Below are positions 8,934 to 17,538 of a DNA stretch of 64,000 nt, piece after piece. Position 1 is the first letter of the stretch; each line of letters opens with the position of its first letter. The notes under the pieces are model-generated. The model made no database searches, had not been told where the DNA came from, and saw only the letters and a program-made list of their open reading frames with translations. The position numbers were made by a program, and so were the translations under genes. This stretch comes from an uncultured Verrucomicrobia subdivision 3 bacterium (GTDB lineage Bacteria; Verrucomicrobiota; Verrucomicrobiia; Limisphaerales; UBA11358): NCBI GenBank assembly GCA_903865745.1, contig CAIPKV010000032.1:97554-161553 (forward strand), written 5' to 3'.

Positions 8934-8978
8934 GCGCCAATTGTGCGGAAGCGAAAGACGGACTCAAGCTGTTTCCTC

Positions 8979-9010
8979 ATTTACGATTTATGATTTACGA
9001 TTTACGATTT
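8979..9010. repeat. Short ATTTACG/ATTTATG word repeat between amidase and ubiX
   Basis: A 32-nt run made of tandem ATTTACG and ATTTATG words, directly before the ubiX start. The same words build the hairpin at 31571-31640. No inverted partner was found nearby, so this may be half of such an element. It makes an ATG upstream of ubiX look in-frame, but that ATG (8990) lies inside the repeat. Confidence 0.6.
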
Positions 9011-9016
9011 GTTTGC

Positions 9017-9574
9017 TTGAAAATTCTTGTCGCCATCACTGGGGCTAGCGGCGCGCTGTATGCGCAGCGTTTACTCGACAACTTGGATCCGCGCCAGCAC
9101 GAAATCCATGTTGTACTGAGTAATTACGCTCAGCAGGTCGTCGCCGAGGAACTGACCGACGGCTTAAAATTGCCCGAGGGCGTTAAACCGCACGGTTTAA
9201 AAAGCATGAACGCCCCGTTCGCCAGCGGCTCGAACCCGCCGGACGTGATGGTGGTCATCCCTTGCACGATGGGTACGATGGGGCGAATAGCGCATGGTTA
9301 CAGCGAGGATGTGTTGCAGCGCGCCGCCGACGTTGTATTAAAAGAAAAGAAGAAGCTCATCCTCGTCCCGCGTGAAACGCCGCTGAACCTCATTCATGTA
9401 AAAAACATGGAGCTACTGCTGCTCGCTGGTGCGACGCTAATCCCGGCCAATCCGAGTTTTTATTCCGGTGCCAAAACGATAATTGAATTGGTGGATACCG
9501 TCGTCGCGCGCGTGCTCGACCATATCGGCCTACCAAACCAGATTGCGCCGCGTTGGGCTGAAGAGCGGGAGTAG
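9017..9574 (+). CDS. ubiX: UbiX flavin prenyltransferase
   Basis: 185 residues from the TTG at 9017 (KILVAITGASGALYAQRLL). An in-frame ATG at 8990 would begin inside an intergenic word repeat, so the TTG is preferred. The flavin/DMAP-binding signature of UbiX (ITGASGALYAQ) is at the N-terminus; VVIPCTMGTMGRIAHGYSEDVLQRAADV and LVPRETPLNLIHVKNM are the standard core motifs. UbiX prenylates FMN to give the cofactor of UbiD decarboxylases in ubiquinone/menaquinone synthesis. ubiA follows, separated only by an inserted four-helix-bundle cassette. Confidence 0.92.
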   Translation: MKILVAITGASGALYAQRLLDNLDPRQHEIHVVLSNYAQQVVAEELTDGLKLPEGVKPHGLKSMNAPFASGSNPPDVMVVIPCTMGTMGRIAHGYSEDVLQRAADVVLKEKKKLILVPRETPLNLIHVKNMELLLLAGATLIPANPSFYSGAKTIIELVDTVVARVLDHIGLPNQIAPRWAEERE

Positions 9575-9576
9575 GA

Positions 9577-10060
9577 CGAGGATTGAGGATGGAAAATTGA
9601 GGATGGCAGATGTAGAACGCGCCAATTAATAATCATGGCAATTATCAGAAGCTTTCGAGATTTACGGGCGTATCAGCAAGCTCGCAGCGAGGCCAGCAAC
9701 GTGTTTGAGGCGACCAAGACTTTCCCCAAAGAGGAAAAGTTTTCCATGACCGATCAAATTCGGCGCTCGTCGCGCGCCGTCAAATCCATGATTGCGGAGG
9801 CTTGGGGACATCGACGTTATCCTGCCGCCTTTGTTAGCAAGCTGACAGACGCACTCGGTGAAGCCAATGAAACCCAATCGTGGCTGGACGATGCGTTGGA
9901 CTGCGGTTACCTCAGTATTGCCCAGCACCGGGACTTCGATGCGGCGTGGCAATCCATCGGCGGCATGATTGCCAATATGATTCTCAAAGCTGACGACTTT
10001 TGCCAGAGTGCACGTTAAAAAATGTCTCTGCCATCCTCAATCTTCCATTCTCTATCCTCG
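9577..10060. mobile_element. Inverted-repeat-bounded four-helix-bundle cassette 1 (between ubiX and ubiA)
   Basis: Left arm 9577-9610 and right arm 10027-10060 are inverted repeats matching at 31 of 34 positions by eye. They enclose one small ORF (9635-10018) encoding an S23-like four-helix-bundle protein. The cassette starts 2 bp after the ubiX stop, and its right arm supplies the first codons of the ubiA reading frame. In RNA the arms would form a long stem with the ORF in the loop, like 23S rRNA intervening sequences. No transposase is encoded, so the mobile label is inferred from structure and from the similar cassette at 17119-17535. Confidence 0.55.
9635..10018 (+). CDS. Four-helix-bundle (S23/IVS-like) protein
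   Basis: 127 residues. The S23/IVP pattern is clear: FRDLRAYQQARSEASNVFEATKTFP, KEEKFSMTDQIRRSSRAVKSMIAEAWG, FVSKLTDALGEANETQSWLDDAL. Proteins of this family were first found in intervening sequences of bacterial 23S rRNA and also occur as stand-alone genes; they fold as four-helix bundles and form oligomers, but their activity is not established. The gene lies between ubiX and ubiA, inside 34-nt inverted repeats. It is unrelated in function to its neighbours, which argues for insertion. Confidence 0.85.
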   Translation: MAIIRSFRDLRAYQQARSEASNVFEATKTFPKEEKFSMTDQIRRSSRAVKSMIAEAWGHRRYPAAFVSKLTDALGEANETQSWLDDALDCGYLSIAQHRDFDAAWQSIGGMIANMILKADDFCQSAR

Positions 10061-10945
10061 CTTCAGAAATGGGGCAGCTTCGTACGCTTCTCGCACACGG
10101 TCTTCGCACTACCTTTCGCGTTGGCGGCGATGCTTGTGGCCGCGCGTGACCAGCGCGGCTGGCCCGGCTGGCGCACTTTCGGGCTGATTCTTGCCGCAAT
10201 GGTCTGCGCCCGGACGTGTGCGATGGCGTTCAACCGCATCGTGGACCGTAAGTTCGACGCGCTGAACCCGCGCACAAAGAACCGGCACCTCCCGAGCGGT
10301 CAAATTTCTCTAGCCAGTGCAATCTTACTGTGCGCCCTGTCGGCGGTGGGATTAGTGGCCGCCAGTTACTTTCTCAATCCGCTGTGTTTTTATCTCTCGC
10401 CGGTGGCGCTGGTGCTGGTCTGTTTTTATTCGCTGACGAAACGCTTCACGGACTACACGCACGTTTTTCTCGGCGTCGCGCTTGCGCTCGCCCCTATCGG
10501 GGCCTGGCTCGCGGTGAAGGGCGGCAATCTTTCGCCGCTGGAAATAATACAGATGACCTTGCTCGCCTTTGCCGTGATTTTGTGGCTCGTTGGCTTCGAC
10601 ATCATTTACGCGCTGCAAGATTACGAGTTCGACAAGTCGCACGGCTTGCGCTCGCTCGTCGTCGCGTGGGGACCGCAGAACGCGCTGACCGCCGCGTTTC
10701 TCGCGCATATGATTATGTGCGGCGCGTTGTTCGGCTTCGGTCTGTTATGCCGGTTCCACGTCGCGTATCTCATTGGCTGGCTGATTATCGTCATTTGCTT
10801 GGTGCTGGAGCATTGGATTGCGCGGCGACGCAGTTTGAACTGGATTAACATCGCCTTCTTCCGCTTAAACGCGTTGGTGGGTGTAATCTTTCTGGTAGTG
10901 GTGGCGGCGGAAGTAATCTTTCAAGGCGGCTTCAAATTACGGTGA
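10022..10945 (+). CDS. ubiA: UbiA-family polyprenyltransferase
   Basis: 307 residues with about eight membrane segments. Both Asp-rich motifs for Mg-prenyl diphosphate are present: NRIVDRKFD (about 71-79) and DYEFDKSHG (about 198-206). The family transfers a polyprenyl chain to 4-hydroxybenzoate or a related ring in the inner membrane; together with ubiX upstream it points to quinone synthesis, though menaquinone-pathway UbiA relatives are possible. The ATG at 10022 and the first dozen codons (MSLPSSIFHSLSS) derive from the right inverted repeat of the cassette, so the native N-terminus was probably altered by insertion. No other in-frame Met occurs before the first helix. Confidence 0.88.
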   Translation: MSLPSSIFHSLSSLQKWGSFVRFSHTVFALPFALAAMLVAARDQRGWPGWRTFGLILAAMVCARTCAMAFNRIVDRKFDALNPRTKNRHLPSGQISLASAILLCALSAVGLVAASYFLNPLCFYLSPVALVLVCFYSLTKRFTDYTHVFLGVALALAPIGAWLAVKGGNLSPLEIIQMTLLAFAVILWLVGFDIIYALQDYEFDKSHGLRSLVVAWGPQNALTAAFLAHMIMCGALFGFGLLCRFHVAYLIGWLIIVICLVLEHWIARRRSLNWINIAFFRLNALVGVIFLVVVAAEVIFQGGFKLR

Positions 10946-10982
10946 GCCTCAGGCTTCTAGGTGTGAGCGCGGCCTAGTAAAA

Positions 10983-11192
10983 TTAAAACCTCGTTTTGAC
11001 GCCGCAGGCGCGGGCGATGCACCAGCCGCTTAAGGCTTCGTAAATGGCAAACAGTCCCGCGCCAACCAAAATCAATCCCCACAACGAATAATCCCCAGCG
11101 ATGACGATGCCCGCGACCAGACAAAGCGTGCCGATAACACCGCGCGCAATGCGTCCGGTGCGCTTGAGGTTGGGGCGGAAGAACTCGCTCAC
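10983..11192 (-). CDS. DUF2892 (YgaP-like transmembrane) protein
   Basis: 69 residues with two short membrane segments (GVIGTLCLVAGIVIAG; LILVGAGLFAIYEALSGWC). The N-terminal RTGRIARGVIG and the C-terminal GWCIARACGVKT are typical of the DUF2892 domain, which is also found as the membrane tail of YgaP rhodaneses. Here it stands alone, without a rhodanese partner. No function can be assigned beyond an inner-membrane location. Confidence 0.75.
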   Translation of the reverse strand: MSEFFRPNLKRTGRIARGVIGTLCLVAGIVIAGDYSLWGLILVGAGLFAIYEALSGWCIARACGVKTRF

Positions 11193-11289
11193 GGCGGGAA
11201 TCTATCACAGAGTTTTTCCATGGCAAGCCGCGCGCGGCCGCGCGGTTTTTCTTTACGAAGCAACCCGGCGAAGCAAGAATTGTTGCCGG

Positions 11290-11691
11290 ATGAGACGTGC
11301 TCTACGCAGATTTACCCTGACTTGCCTGCCGGTGATTTTCGCCTTTTCAATTTTCACCACCAACTTGGCAGTGCGGGCAGATACAAACTTAATGGATCCC
11401 AGCTTCACTGATGAGAATACGGCGTCGAAACAGTTGACCGAGGTGTTGAAAAAAAATGGCATCAAGACCGACAGCCTGTTGGATGAACATTTTATCTTCG
11501 CCTCCATGTTTTGGGGCGCGGTGGCGGGTGGCTATCTGCTTTACGCGCGGAAGCAGCGGGAAACCATGCCGCTCATCGGCGGCGTGGCGATGATGGCGGT
11601 GTCGTTTATGGTCACGTCATGGTTTTGGATGTCGCTCGCCAGTATTGGCATCATGATCGCGGTGTGGCGGCTCTCCCGGCAGGGTTATTAA
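11290..11691 (+). CDS. Hypothetical membrane protein with signal peptide
   Basis: 133 residues from the ATG at 11290, which puts a signal-like segment (LTCLPVIFAFSIFTTNLAVRAD) at the N-terminus; an upstream extension to 11101 covers the antisense of the DUF2892 gene and is not credible. The mature part has a short soluble stretch (about 38-70) and two to three membrane helices (FASMFWGAVAGGYLLYA; LIGGVAMMAVSFMVTSWFWMSLASIGIMIAVW). No family was recognised. A strong terminator follows directly. Confidence 0.6.
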   Translation: MRRALRRFTLTCLPVIFAFSIFTTNLAVRADTNLMDPSFTDENTASKQLTEVLKKNGIKTDSLLDEHFIFASMFWGAVAGGYLLYARKQRETMPLIGGVAMMAVSFMVTSWFWMSLASIGIMIAVWRLSRQGY

Positions 11692-11698
11692 AATAAAA

Positions 11699-11726
11699 AA
11701 CCGGAAGCCGCGAACGGCCTCCGGTT
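11699..11726. terminator. Bidirectional Rho-independent terminator
   Basis: 12-bp stem with one mismatch around a CGAA loop (arms 11699-11710 and 11715-11726). It is preceded on the plus strand by an A-rich run, so it can act for the minus-strand gene ending at 11745, and sits 8 bp after the plus-strand gene. The core GCCG-CGAA-CGGC recurs in the terminator of the next paralogue. Confidence 0.8.
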
Positions 11727-11744
11727 TCGAAGCTTCAAGTTATT

Positions 11745-12233
11745 TTAGAACGACCAGTTTACAAAGGGGAAGCCGGTGGCCAGCTTGTCCGGGAATTCCT
11801 TGAACCACGGGTTATTCACGGCGATGTTCGCAAAGCCGATCTGCACGCCGCGCAGGTTGGCTGCGTAATTCACAAAGCCCCACTGGAGGCCGTGGTATTC
11901 ATTGGCGACATTGACCGCGCCCAGCTGGACGCCGACGAATTTCTGCTTGCTCCAGTTGAGCATAGCCCAGTCGAGACCGGTGTAACTGTCGGAGTAGTTG
12001 ACGAAGAAGCCGAGGGCAACGCCCTGGCTGTCGCCTGTGCTGCCATTGACGAAGCCGAGCGCTAATGAGCTCTGCGGATTCTCGCCCCAGATGCTCAGGG
12101 TGATGCCGCTGATTTCAGTGGTCTTGCTGTAGATGGCAATGTCCGGGGTCAACGAAGCCTGGAAAAAGGGTTCGCCGGCTTTTACGGTGGTGATGGCGGC
12201 AACGAGGGCCGTTAGGAGTAATACTTTTTTCAT
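11745..12233 (-). CDS. Secreted repeat protein (LA_2272-like surface repeats), copy 1
   Basis: 162 residues with a signal peptide (LLLTALVAAITTVKA). The mature part opens with FFQASLTPDIAIYSK. It then holds about five short units of the form G-x-x-x-G-x-x-N (ALGFVNGSTG, VGVQLGAVNVAN, HGLQWGFVNYAA, RGVQIGFANIA), which predict a small beta-solenoid or barrel-like sheet. Such G.Q.G..N units occur in LA_2272-type surface repeat proteins. It is a clear paralogue of the gene at 12368-12916, with the same ends (PDKLATGFP and VNWSF). A surface or periplasmic role is inferred. Confidence 0.65.
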   Translation of the reverse strand: MKKVLLLTALVAAITTVKAGEPFFQASLTPDIAIYSKTTEISGITLSIWGENPQSSLALGFVNGSTGDSQGVALGFFVNYSDSYTGLDWAMLNWSKQKFVGVQLGAVNVANEYHGLQWGFVNYAANLRGVQIGFANIAVNNPWFKEFPDKLATGFPFVNWSF

Positions 12234-12316
12234 TTTTTATTTTGGTTGTATTGTGGACGACGGGAATCTTTTAGAGTAATGCCATCGTCAGGGCAATCTC
12301 TTTTTCCGCCAATAAG

Positions 12317-12348
12317 AAAACCGGTCGCCGCGAACGGCAACCGGTTTT
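12317..12348 (-). terminator. Terminator of the second secreted-repeat gene
   Basis: Arms 12317-12330 and 12335-12348 form a 14-bp stem with one mismatch around a CGAA loop. On the minus strand the stem ends in four T. It shares the GCCG-CGAA-CGGC core with the hairpin at 11699-11726, suggesting that gene and terminator were duplicated together. Confidence 0.8.
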
Positions 12349-12367
12349 GAAAGTTAACCAGGGAATC

Positions 12368-12916
12368 TTAGAACGACCAGTTCACGATGGGGAAGCCGGT
12401 CGCCAGCTTGTCCGGGAAATCATGGAACCACGGGTTATTCAGCGCGATGTTGACCAGGCCAATTTGCACGCCGTGAAGATTTTCCGTATAATTCACCACC
12501 GCAAGCTGGAAGCCGTGGAATTCCTGCGCCACATTGACGATGCCTTCTTGAAAGCCGGTGAACGTGCCTTGCGAAACATTGACCAGACACGGCATGAAAA
12601 AGATGCCGCCCTGCCAGCCAACAAAACTGGTCTTGCTGTAATTGGCTAGACCCCACGCGACGCCCGTGTAGGAGTCGGCGTAGTTATAGAAGCTCCAGGT
12701 GAAGCCGCTGCTGTTGCCGGTGCTGCCGTTGACAAAGCCGAGCGCCAACGCGCTCTGCGGGTTCTCGCCCCAGATGCTTAGCGCGAGCCCGTTGATCTGG
12801 TCGGTCTTCGGCTGAACGGCGATATCCGGCGTCAGGGAGGCTTGGAAGCCGTGTTCTTCCGCCGACAAACCGGCGGTGCTAACGACGAGGGCGGTGAGGA
12901 TGAATAGTTTTTTCAT
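12368..12916 (-). CDS. Secreted repeat protein (LA_2272-like surface repeats), copy 2
   Basis: 182 residues, a tandem paralogue of the preceding copy. It has a signal peptide (LFILTALVVSTAGLSA), then HGFQASLTPDIAVQPK and G-x-x-x-G-x-x-N units (ALGFVNGSTG, HGFQLAVVNYTE, HGVQIGLVNIAL). It has one extra unit in the middle (VGWQGGIFFMPCLVNVSQG followed by TGFQEGIVNVAQ) compared with copy 1, and ends in the same VNWSF motif. Each copy has its own terminator, so they may be transcribed separately. Function unknown. Confidence 0.65.
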   Translation of the reverse strand: MKKLFILTALVVSTAGLSAEEHGFQASLTPDIAVQPKTDQINGLALSIWGENPQSALALGFVNGSTGNSSGFTWSFYNYADSYTGVAWGLANYSKTSFVGWQGGIFFMPCLVNVSQGTFTGFQEGIVNVAQEFHGFQLAVVNYTENLHGVQIGLVNIALNNPWFHDFPDKLATGFPIVNWSF

Positions 12917-13030
12917 AATTTAATTTAGAACGTCACGTTATCATGTTTCGTCCGTCTAACAATCAGGTAAACACCTTATACCCCAAGATTAAAAAGATTC
13001 AACCGGCAAAATAACTTAGCCAAATGAAAA

Positions 13031-13060
13031 GGCCGGAAGCTGGTTGTCCGGCTTCCGGCC
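13031..13060 (-). terminator. Terminator of eno
   Basis: A perfect 10-bp stem, GGCCGGAAGC pairing with GCTTCCGGCC (13031-13040 and 13051-13060), 18 bp after the eno stop. On the minus strand it is followed by TTTTCATTT. Confidence 0.8.
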
Positions 13061-13078
13061 ATTGAATTCAATTTTGAG

Positions 13079-15100
<2,022 letters not shown>

Positions 15101-16336
15101 ATGCCAGAAAAATCTAAAGGCGGTGCTTGGAAATGGATATTAATCATCGTCGTCCTCGCAGCAGGCGTGGGCGGTTACTTTTATTTCCGCCAGAGCCATG
15201 GGGTCACGCTGAATTTTACCACGGTCGCCGCTTCGCGCGGTGAATTGACGGCCACGGTCACCGCGACCGGTACGTTAAACCCCGTGGTGAACGTGACGGT
15301 CGGTAGCCAGGTGTCGGGCCGTATCAGTAAGTTGTACGTGGATTACAATTCGCCGGTGACCAAAGGCGAGGTGCTGGCGGAGATCGACCCGGCGACGTAT
15401 CAAGCCGCCATGGAACAGGCCGGGGCGGATCTCGCGAATGCAAACGCGAATCTGGAATTGCAGCGGGTGGAGTATGACCGCAGTTCGGAGCTCTTCACGA
15501 ATAAGCTGATCTCGGGTTCGGACTTCGATACGGCGCGGGCGACATTGCATGAGGCGGAGGCGATGGTGAAAATCAAGCAGGCGTCGCTGAGCAATACGCT
15601 GGTGAATCTGGAGTATTGCAAAATCATCTCGCCGGTGGATGGCGTGGTCATCCAGCGCGCGGTAGAACTCGGCCAGACGGTGGCGTCGAGCTTTAATACG
15701 CCGACCATTTTCCAGATTGCGAATGATTTGACCAAGATGCAGATCGATTCGAACGTGGCGGAGGCGGATATCGGCGGCGTGGTGGAGGGGCAGGATGTGG
15801 ATTTCACGGTGGATGCGTACCCGCTGCGCACGTTCCACGGCGAGGTGCGGCAGGTGCGGAATTCGCCCATCACGGTCAATAACGTGGTGACCTATGACAC
15901 GGTGATCAGCGTGACGAACGCGGATTATAAACTGAAACCGGGCATGACGGCGAATGTCGCCATCATCACGGCGCAACGCGAGGATTCGCTGCGCATCCCG
16001 AATGTCGCACTGCGGTTCCGGCCACCGGATAATGCGGTGGTGCTGACGAACGCAGTCGGCGGCGTGTCGGTGACGAACACTATGGTGGCCGGCACGGCTC
16101 CGCATAAGAACAAGGGGAATCGCGGTATCCGCACGGTGTATGTGCTGGCGGGTGACGCGGCGGCGCCGCAATTGAAGCCGATGCTGATTAAGACGGGCAT
16201 CACGGATGGAATTTTCACGGAGGTCGTCGCCGGCTTGAATGAAGGCGATAAGGTGGTCACGAGTGTTGCGCAAGCGGATGCGTCCGGCGGCGCGGCGGCG
16301 TCCAGTCCCTTCGGCGGCGGCTTCGGGCACCACTAA
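15101..16336 (+). CDS. MacA-type periplasmic adaptor (membrane fusion protein)
   Basis: 411 residues from the ATG at 15101. An N-terminal membrane anchor (WILIIVVLAAGVGGYFYF) is followed by the biotinyl-lipoyl half (TATGTLNPVVNVTVGSQVSGRISKLYVDYN), a coiled-coil hairpin (about residues 100-165), the second lipoyl half (ISPVDGVVIQRAVELGQTVASS) and a beta-barrel domain. The C-terminus is Gly/Ala-rich (GGAAASSPFGGGFGHH). It bridges the inner-membrane MacB transporter and an outer-membrane TolC-like channel. It is the first gene of an operon with an ATPase and a permease; no TolC homologue lies in the window. Substrate unknown. Confidence 0.88.
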   Translation: MPEKSKGGAWKWILIIVVLAAGVGGYFYFRQSHGVTLNFTTVAASRGELTATVTATGTLNPVVNVTVGSQVSGRISKLYVDYNSPVTKGEVLAEIDPATYQAAMEQAGADLANANANLELQRVEYDRSSELFTNKLISGSDFDTARATLHEAEAMVKIKQASLSNTLVNLEYCKIISPVDGVVIQRAVELGQTVASSFNTPTIFQIANDLTKMQIDSNVAEADIGGVVEGQDVDFTVDAYPLRTFHGEVRQVRNSPITVNNVVTYDTVISVTNADYKLKPGMTANVAIITAQREDSLRIPNVALRFRPPDNAVVLTNAVGGVSVTNTMVAGTAPHKNKGNRGIRTVYVLAGDAAAPQLKPMLIKTGITDGIFTEVVAGLNEGDKVVTSVAQADASGGAAASSPFGGGFGHH

Positions 16337-16354
16337 AACAAGTTAGAAGGAAGC

Positions 16355-17113
16355 ATGAACGCCGTTATCAAGCTCGCGGACATCCACAAGATTTACCATA
16401 CGGGTGAGGTGGATGTGCACGCGGTGCGCGGCGTGTCGCTGGATATTGAGCCGGGGGAATTTGTGGCGATCATGGGTTCGAGTGGTTCGGGCAAGAGTAC
16501 GTTGATGAATATGATCGGCTGTCTCGACCGGCCAACGCGTGGAAATTATTTTCTCGATGGACTGGATGTTTCCACGCTGGACCGCGATGACCGCGCGAAG
16601 ATCCGCAATCAGAAGATCGGGTTTGTATTTCAAGGGTTCAATCTGCTCTCGCGCACGACGGCGCTCGAAAATGTTGAGATGCCGATGCTGTATAATAATA
16701 GCCGCATCTCCGCTGCCGAACAAAAGGAGCGCGCCAACAAGTCGCTCGAACTCGTCGGGCTGTCCGCGCGCGCCGATCATAAGCCGAACCAGCTTTCGGG
16801 CGGTCAGCAACAGCGCGTCGCCATCGCCCGCGCGCTGGTGAACCGGCCGTCGCTGCTGCTCGCGGATGAGCCGACGGGGAATCTGGACAGCCAGACGAGC
16901 ATTGAAATCATGGGCGTGTTCCAGAAACTGAACGAGCAGGGCATCACCATTGTCATGGTTACGCACGAGCTGGATGTGGCGCGCTATACGAAGCGGATGA
17001 TTATTCTGCGCGATGGTAAAGTGTTGACGGATGAAAAGGTGGCCGACCGTTTTAATGCGGAAAATGAATTAAGAAAATTGCGCGAAGCGCAGGAGGCGGT
17101 GAAGCTGGCATGA
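16355..17113 (+). CDS. MacB-type ABC transporter ATP-binding protein
   Basis: 252 residues. Walker A GSSGSGKST, Q-loop FQGFNLL, signature LSGGQQQR, Walker B LLLADEPTGNLD and the switch His in VMVTHE are all intact. The N-terminus (MNAVIKLADIHKIYHTGEVDVHAVRGVSLDI) is typical of the LolD/MacB family. In E. coli MacB the ATPase and permease are one chain; here they are separate genes, and a four-helix-bundle cassette lies between them. It begins 18 bp after the adaptor gene. Confidence 0.92.
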   Translation: MNAVIKLADIHKIYHTGEVDVHAVRGVSLDIEPGEFVAIMGSSGSGKSTLMNMIGCLDRPTRGNYFLDGLDVSTLDRDDRAKIRNQKIGFVFQGFNLLSRTTALENVEMPMLYNNSRISAAEQKERANKSLELVGLSARADHKPNQLSGGQQQRVAIARALVNRPSLLLADEPTGNLDSQTSIEIMGVFQKLNEQGITIVMVTHELDVARYTKRMIILRDGKVLTDEKVADRFNAENELRKLREAQEAVKLA

Positions 17114-17118
17114 TGCAA

Positions 17119-17535
17119 GAAATGATGAAGGCTGAATTATGAATGATGAATTGGATTTGCCCGTGCGGACAAAACAATTTGCCCGACGCATCATCCGGCT
17201 TTATTGCGCCTTGCCCAAGTTAAACACGGTGGCGCAAGTTTTAGGAAAACAAGTGCTGCGCTCCGGCACTTCCATCGGTGCCAATTATCGTGAAGCTCAT
17301 CGCGCGCGTTCTAAGGCTGAGTTTATCTCTAAAATTGGCGATGTCTTGAAAGAAGCGGACGAAACCCTTTACTGGCTGGAGCTATTGCTCGAAGAAAGCA
17401 TTATCCCTTTAAAAAGACTTCAGCCATTGGCTGCAGAGGCGAACGAGTTGGTTGCCATTTTCACCACAATTTCCAAACGCTCGAAAGGACTATGATGAAT
17501 CACTTCATCATTCATAATTCATACTTCATCATTTC
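17119..17535. mobile_element. Inverted-repeat-bounded four-helix-bundle cassette 2 (inside the MacAB-type operon)
   Basis: Left arm 17119-17150 and right arm 17504-17535 are inverted repeats matching at 30 of 32 positions. They enclose a single S23-like ORF (17139-17495) whose start codon lies inside the left arm. The cassette begins 5 bp after the ATPase stop and ends 3 bp before the permease ATG. Arm sequence (ATGATGAA/ATGAATTATG words) differs from cassette 1, but the layout is the same. No transposase is present; mobility is inferred. Confidence 0.6.
17139..17495 (+). CDS. Four-helix-bundle (S23/IVS-like) protein
   Basis: 118 residues. It has the characteristic order RTKQFARRIIRLYCALPK, LGKQVLRSGTSIGANYREAHRARSKAEFISKIG, LKEADETLYWLELLLEE and a last helix AAEANELVAIFTTISKRSK. 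This is the second common subtype of the stand-alone four-helix-bundle family and differs from the copy at 9635-10018. It interrupts the ATPase-permease gene pair. Role unknown; the surrounding inverted repeats would fold around it in mRNA. Confidence 0.88.
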   Translation: MNDELDLPVRTKQFARRIIRLYCALPKLNTVAQVLGKQVLRSGTSIGANYREAHRARSKAEFISKIGDVLKEADETLYWLELLLEESIIPLKRLQPLAAEANELVAIFTTISKRSKGL

Positions 17536-17538
17536 CCC

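Noticed and set aside
9635..10018. Four-helix-bundle gene as the Avd accessory of a diversity-generating retroelement
   Set aside because: No reverse transcriptase, template repeat or variable repeat is found around either four-helix-bundle gene.
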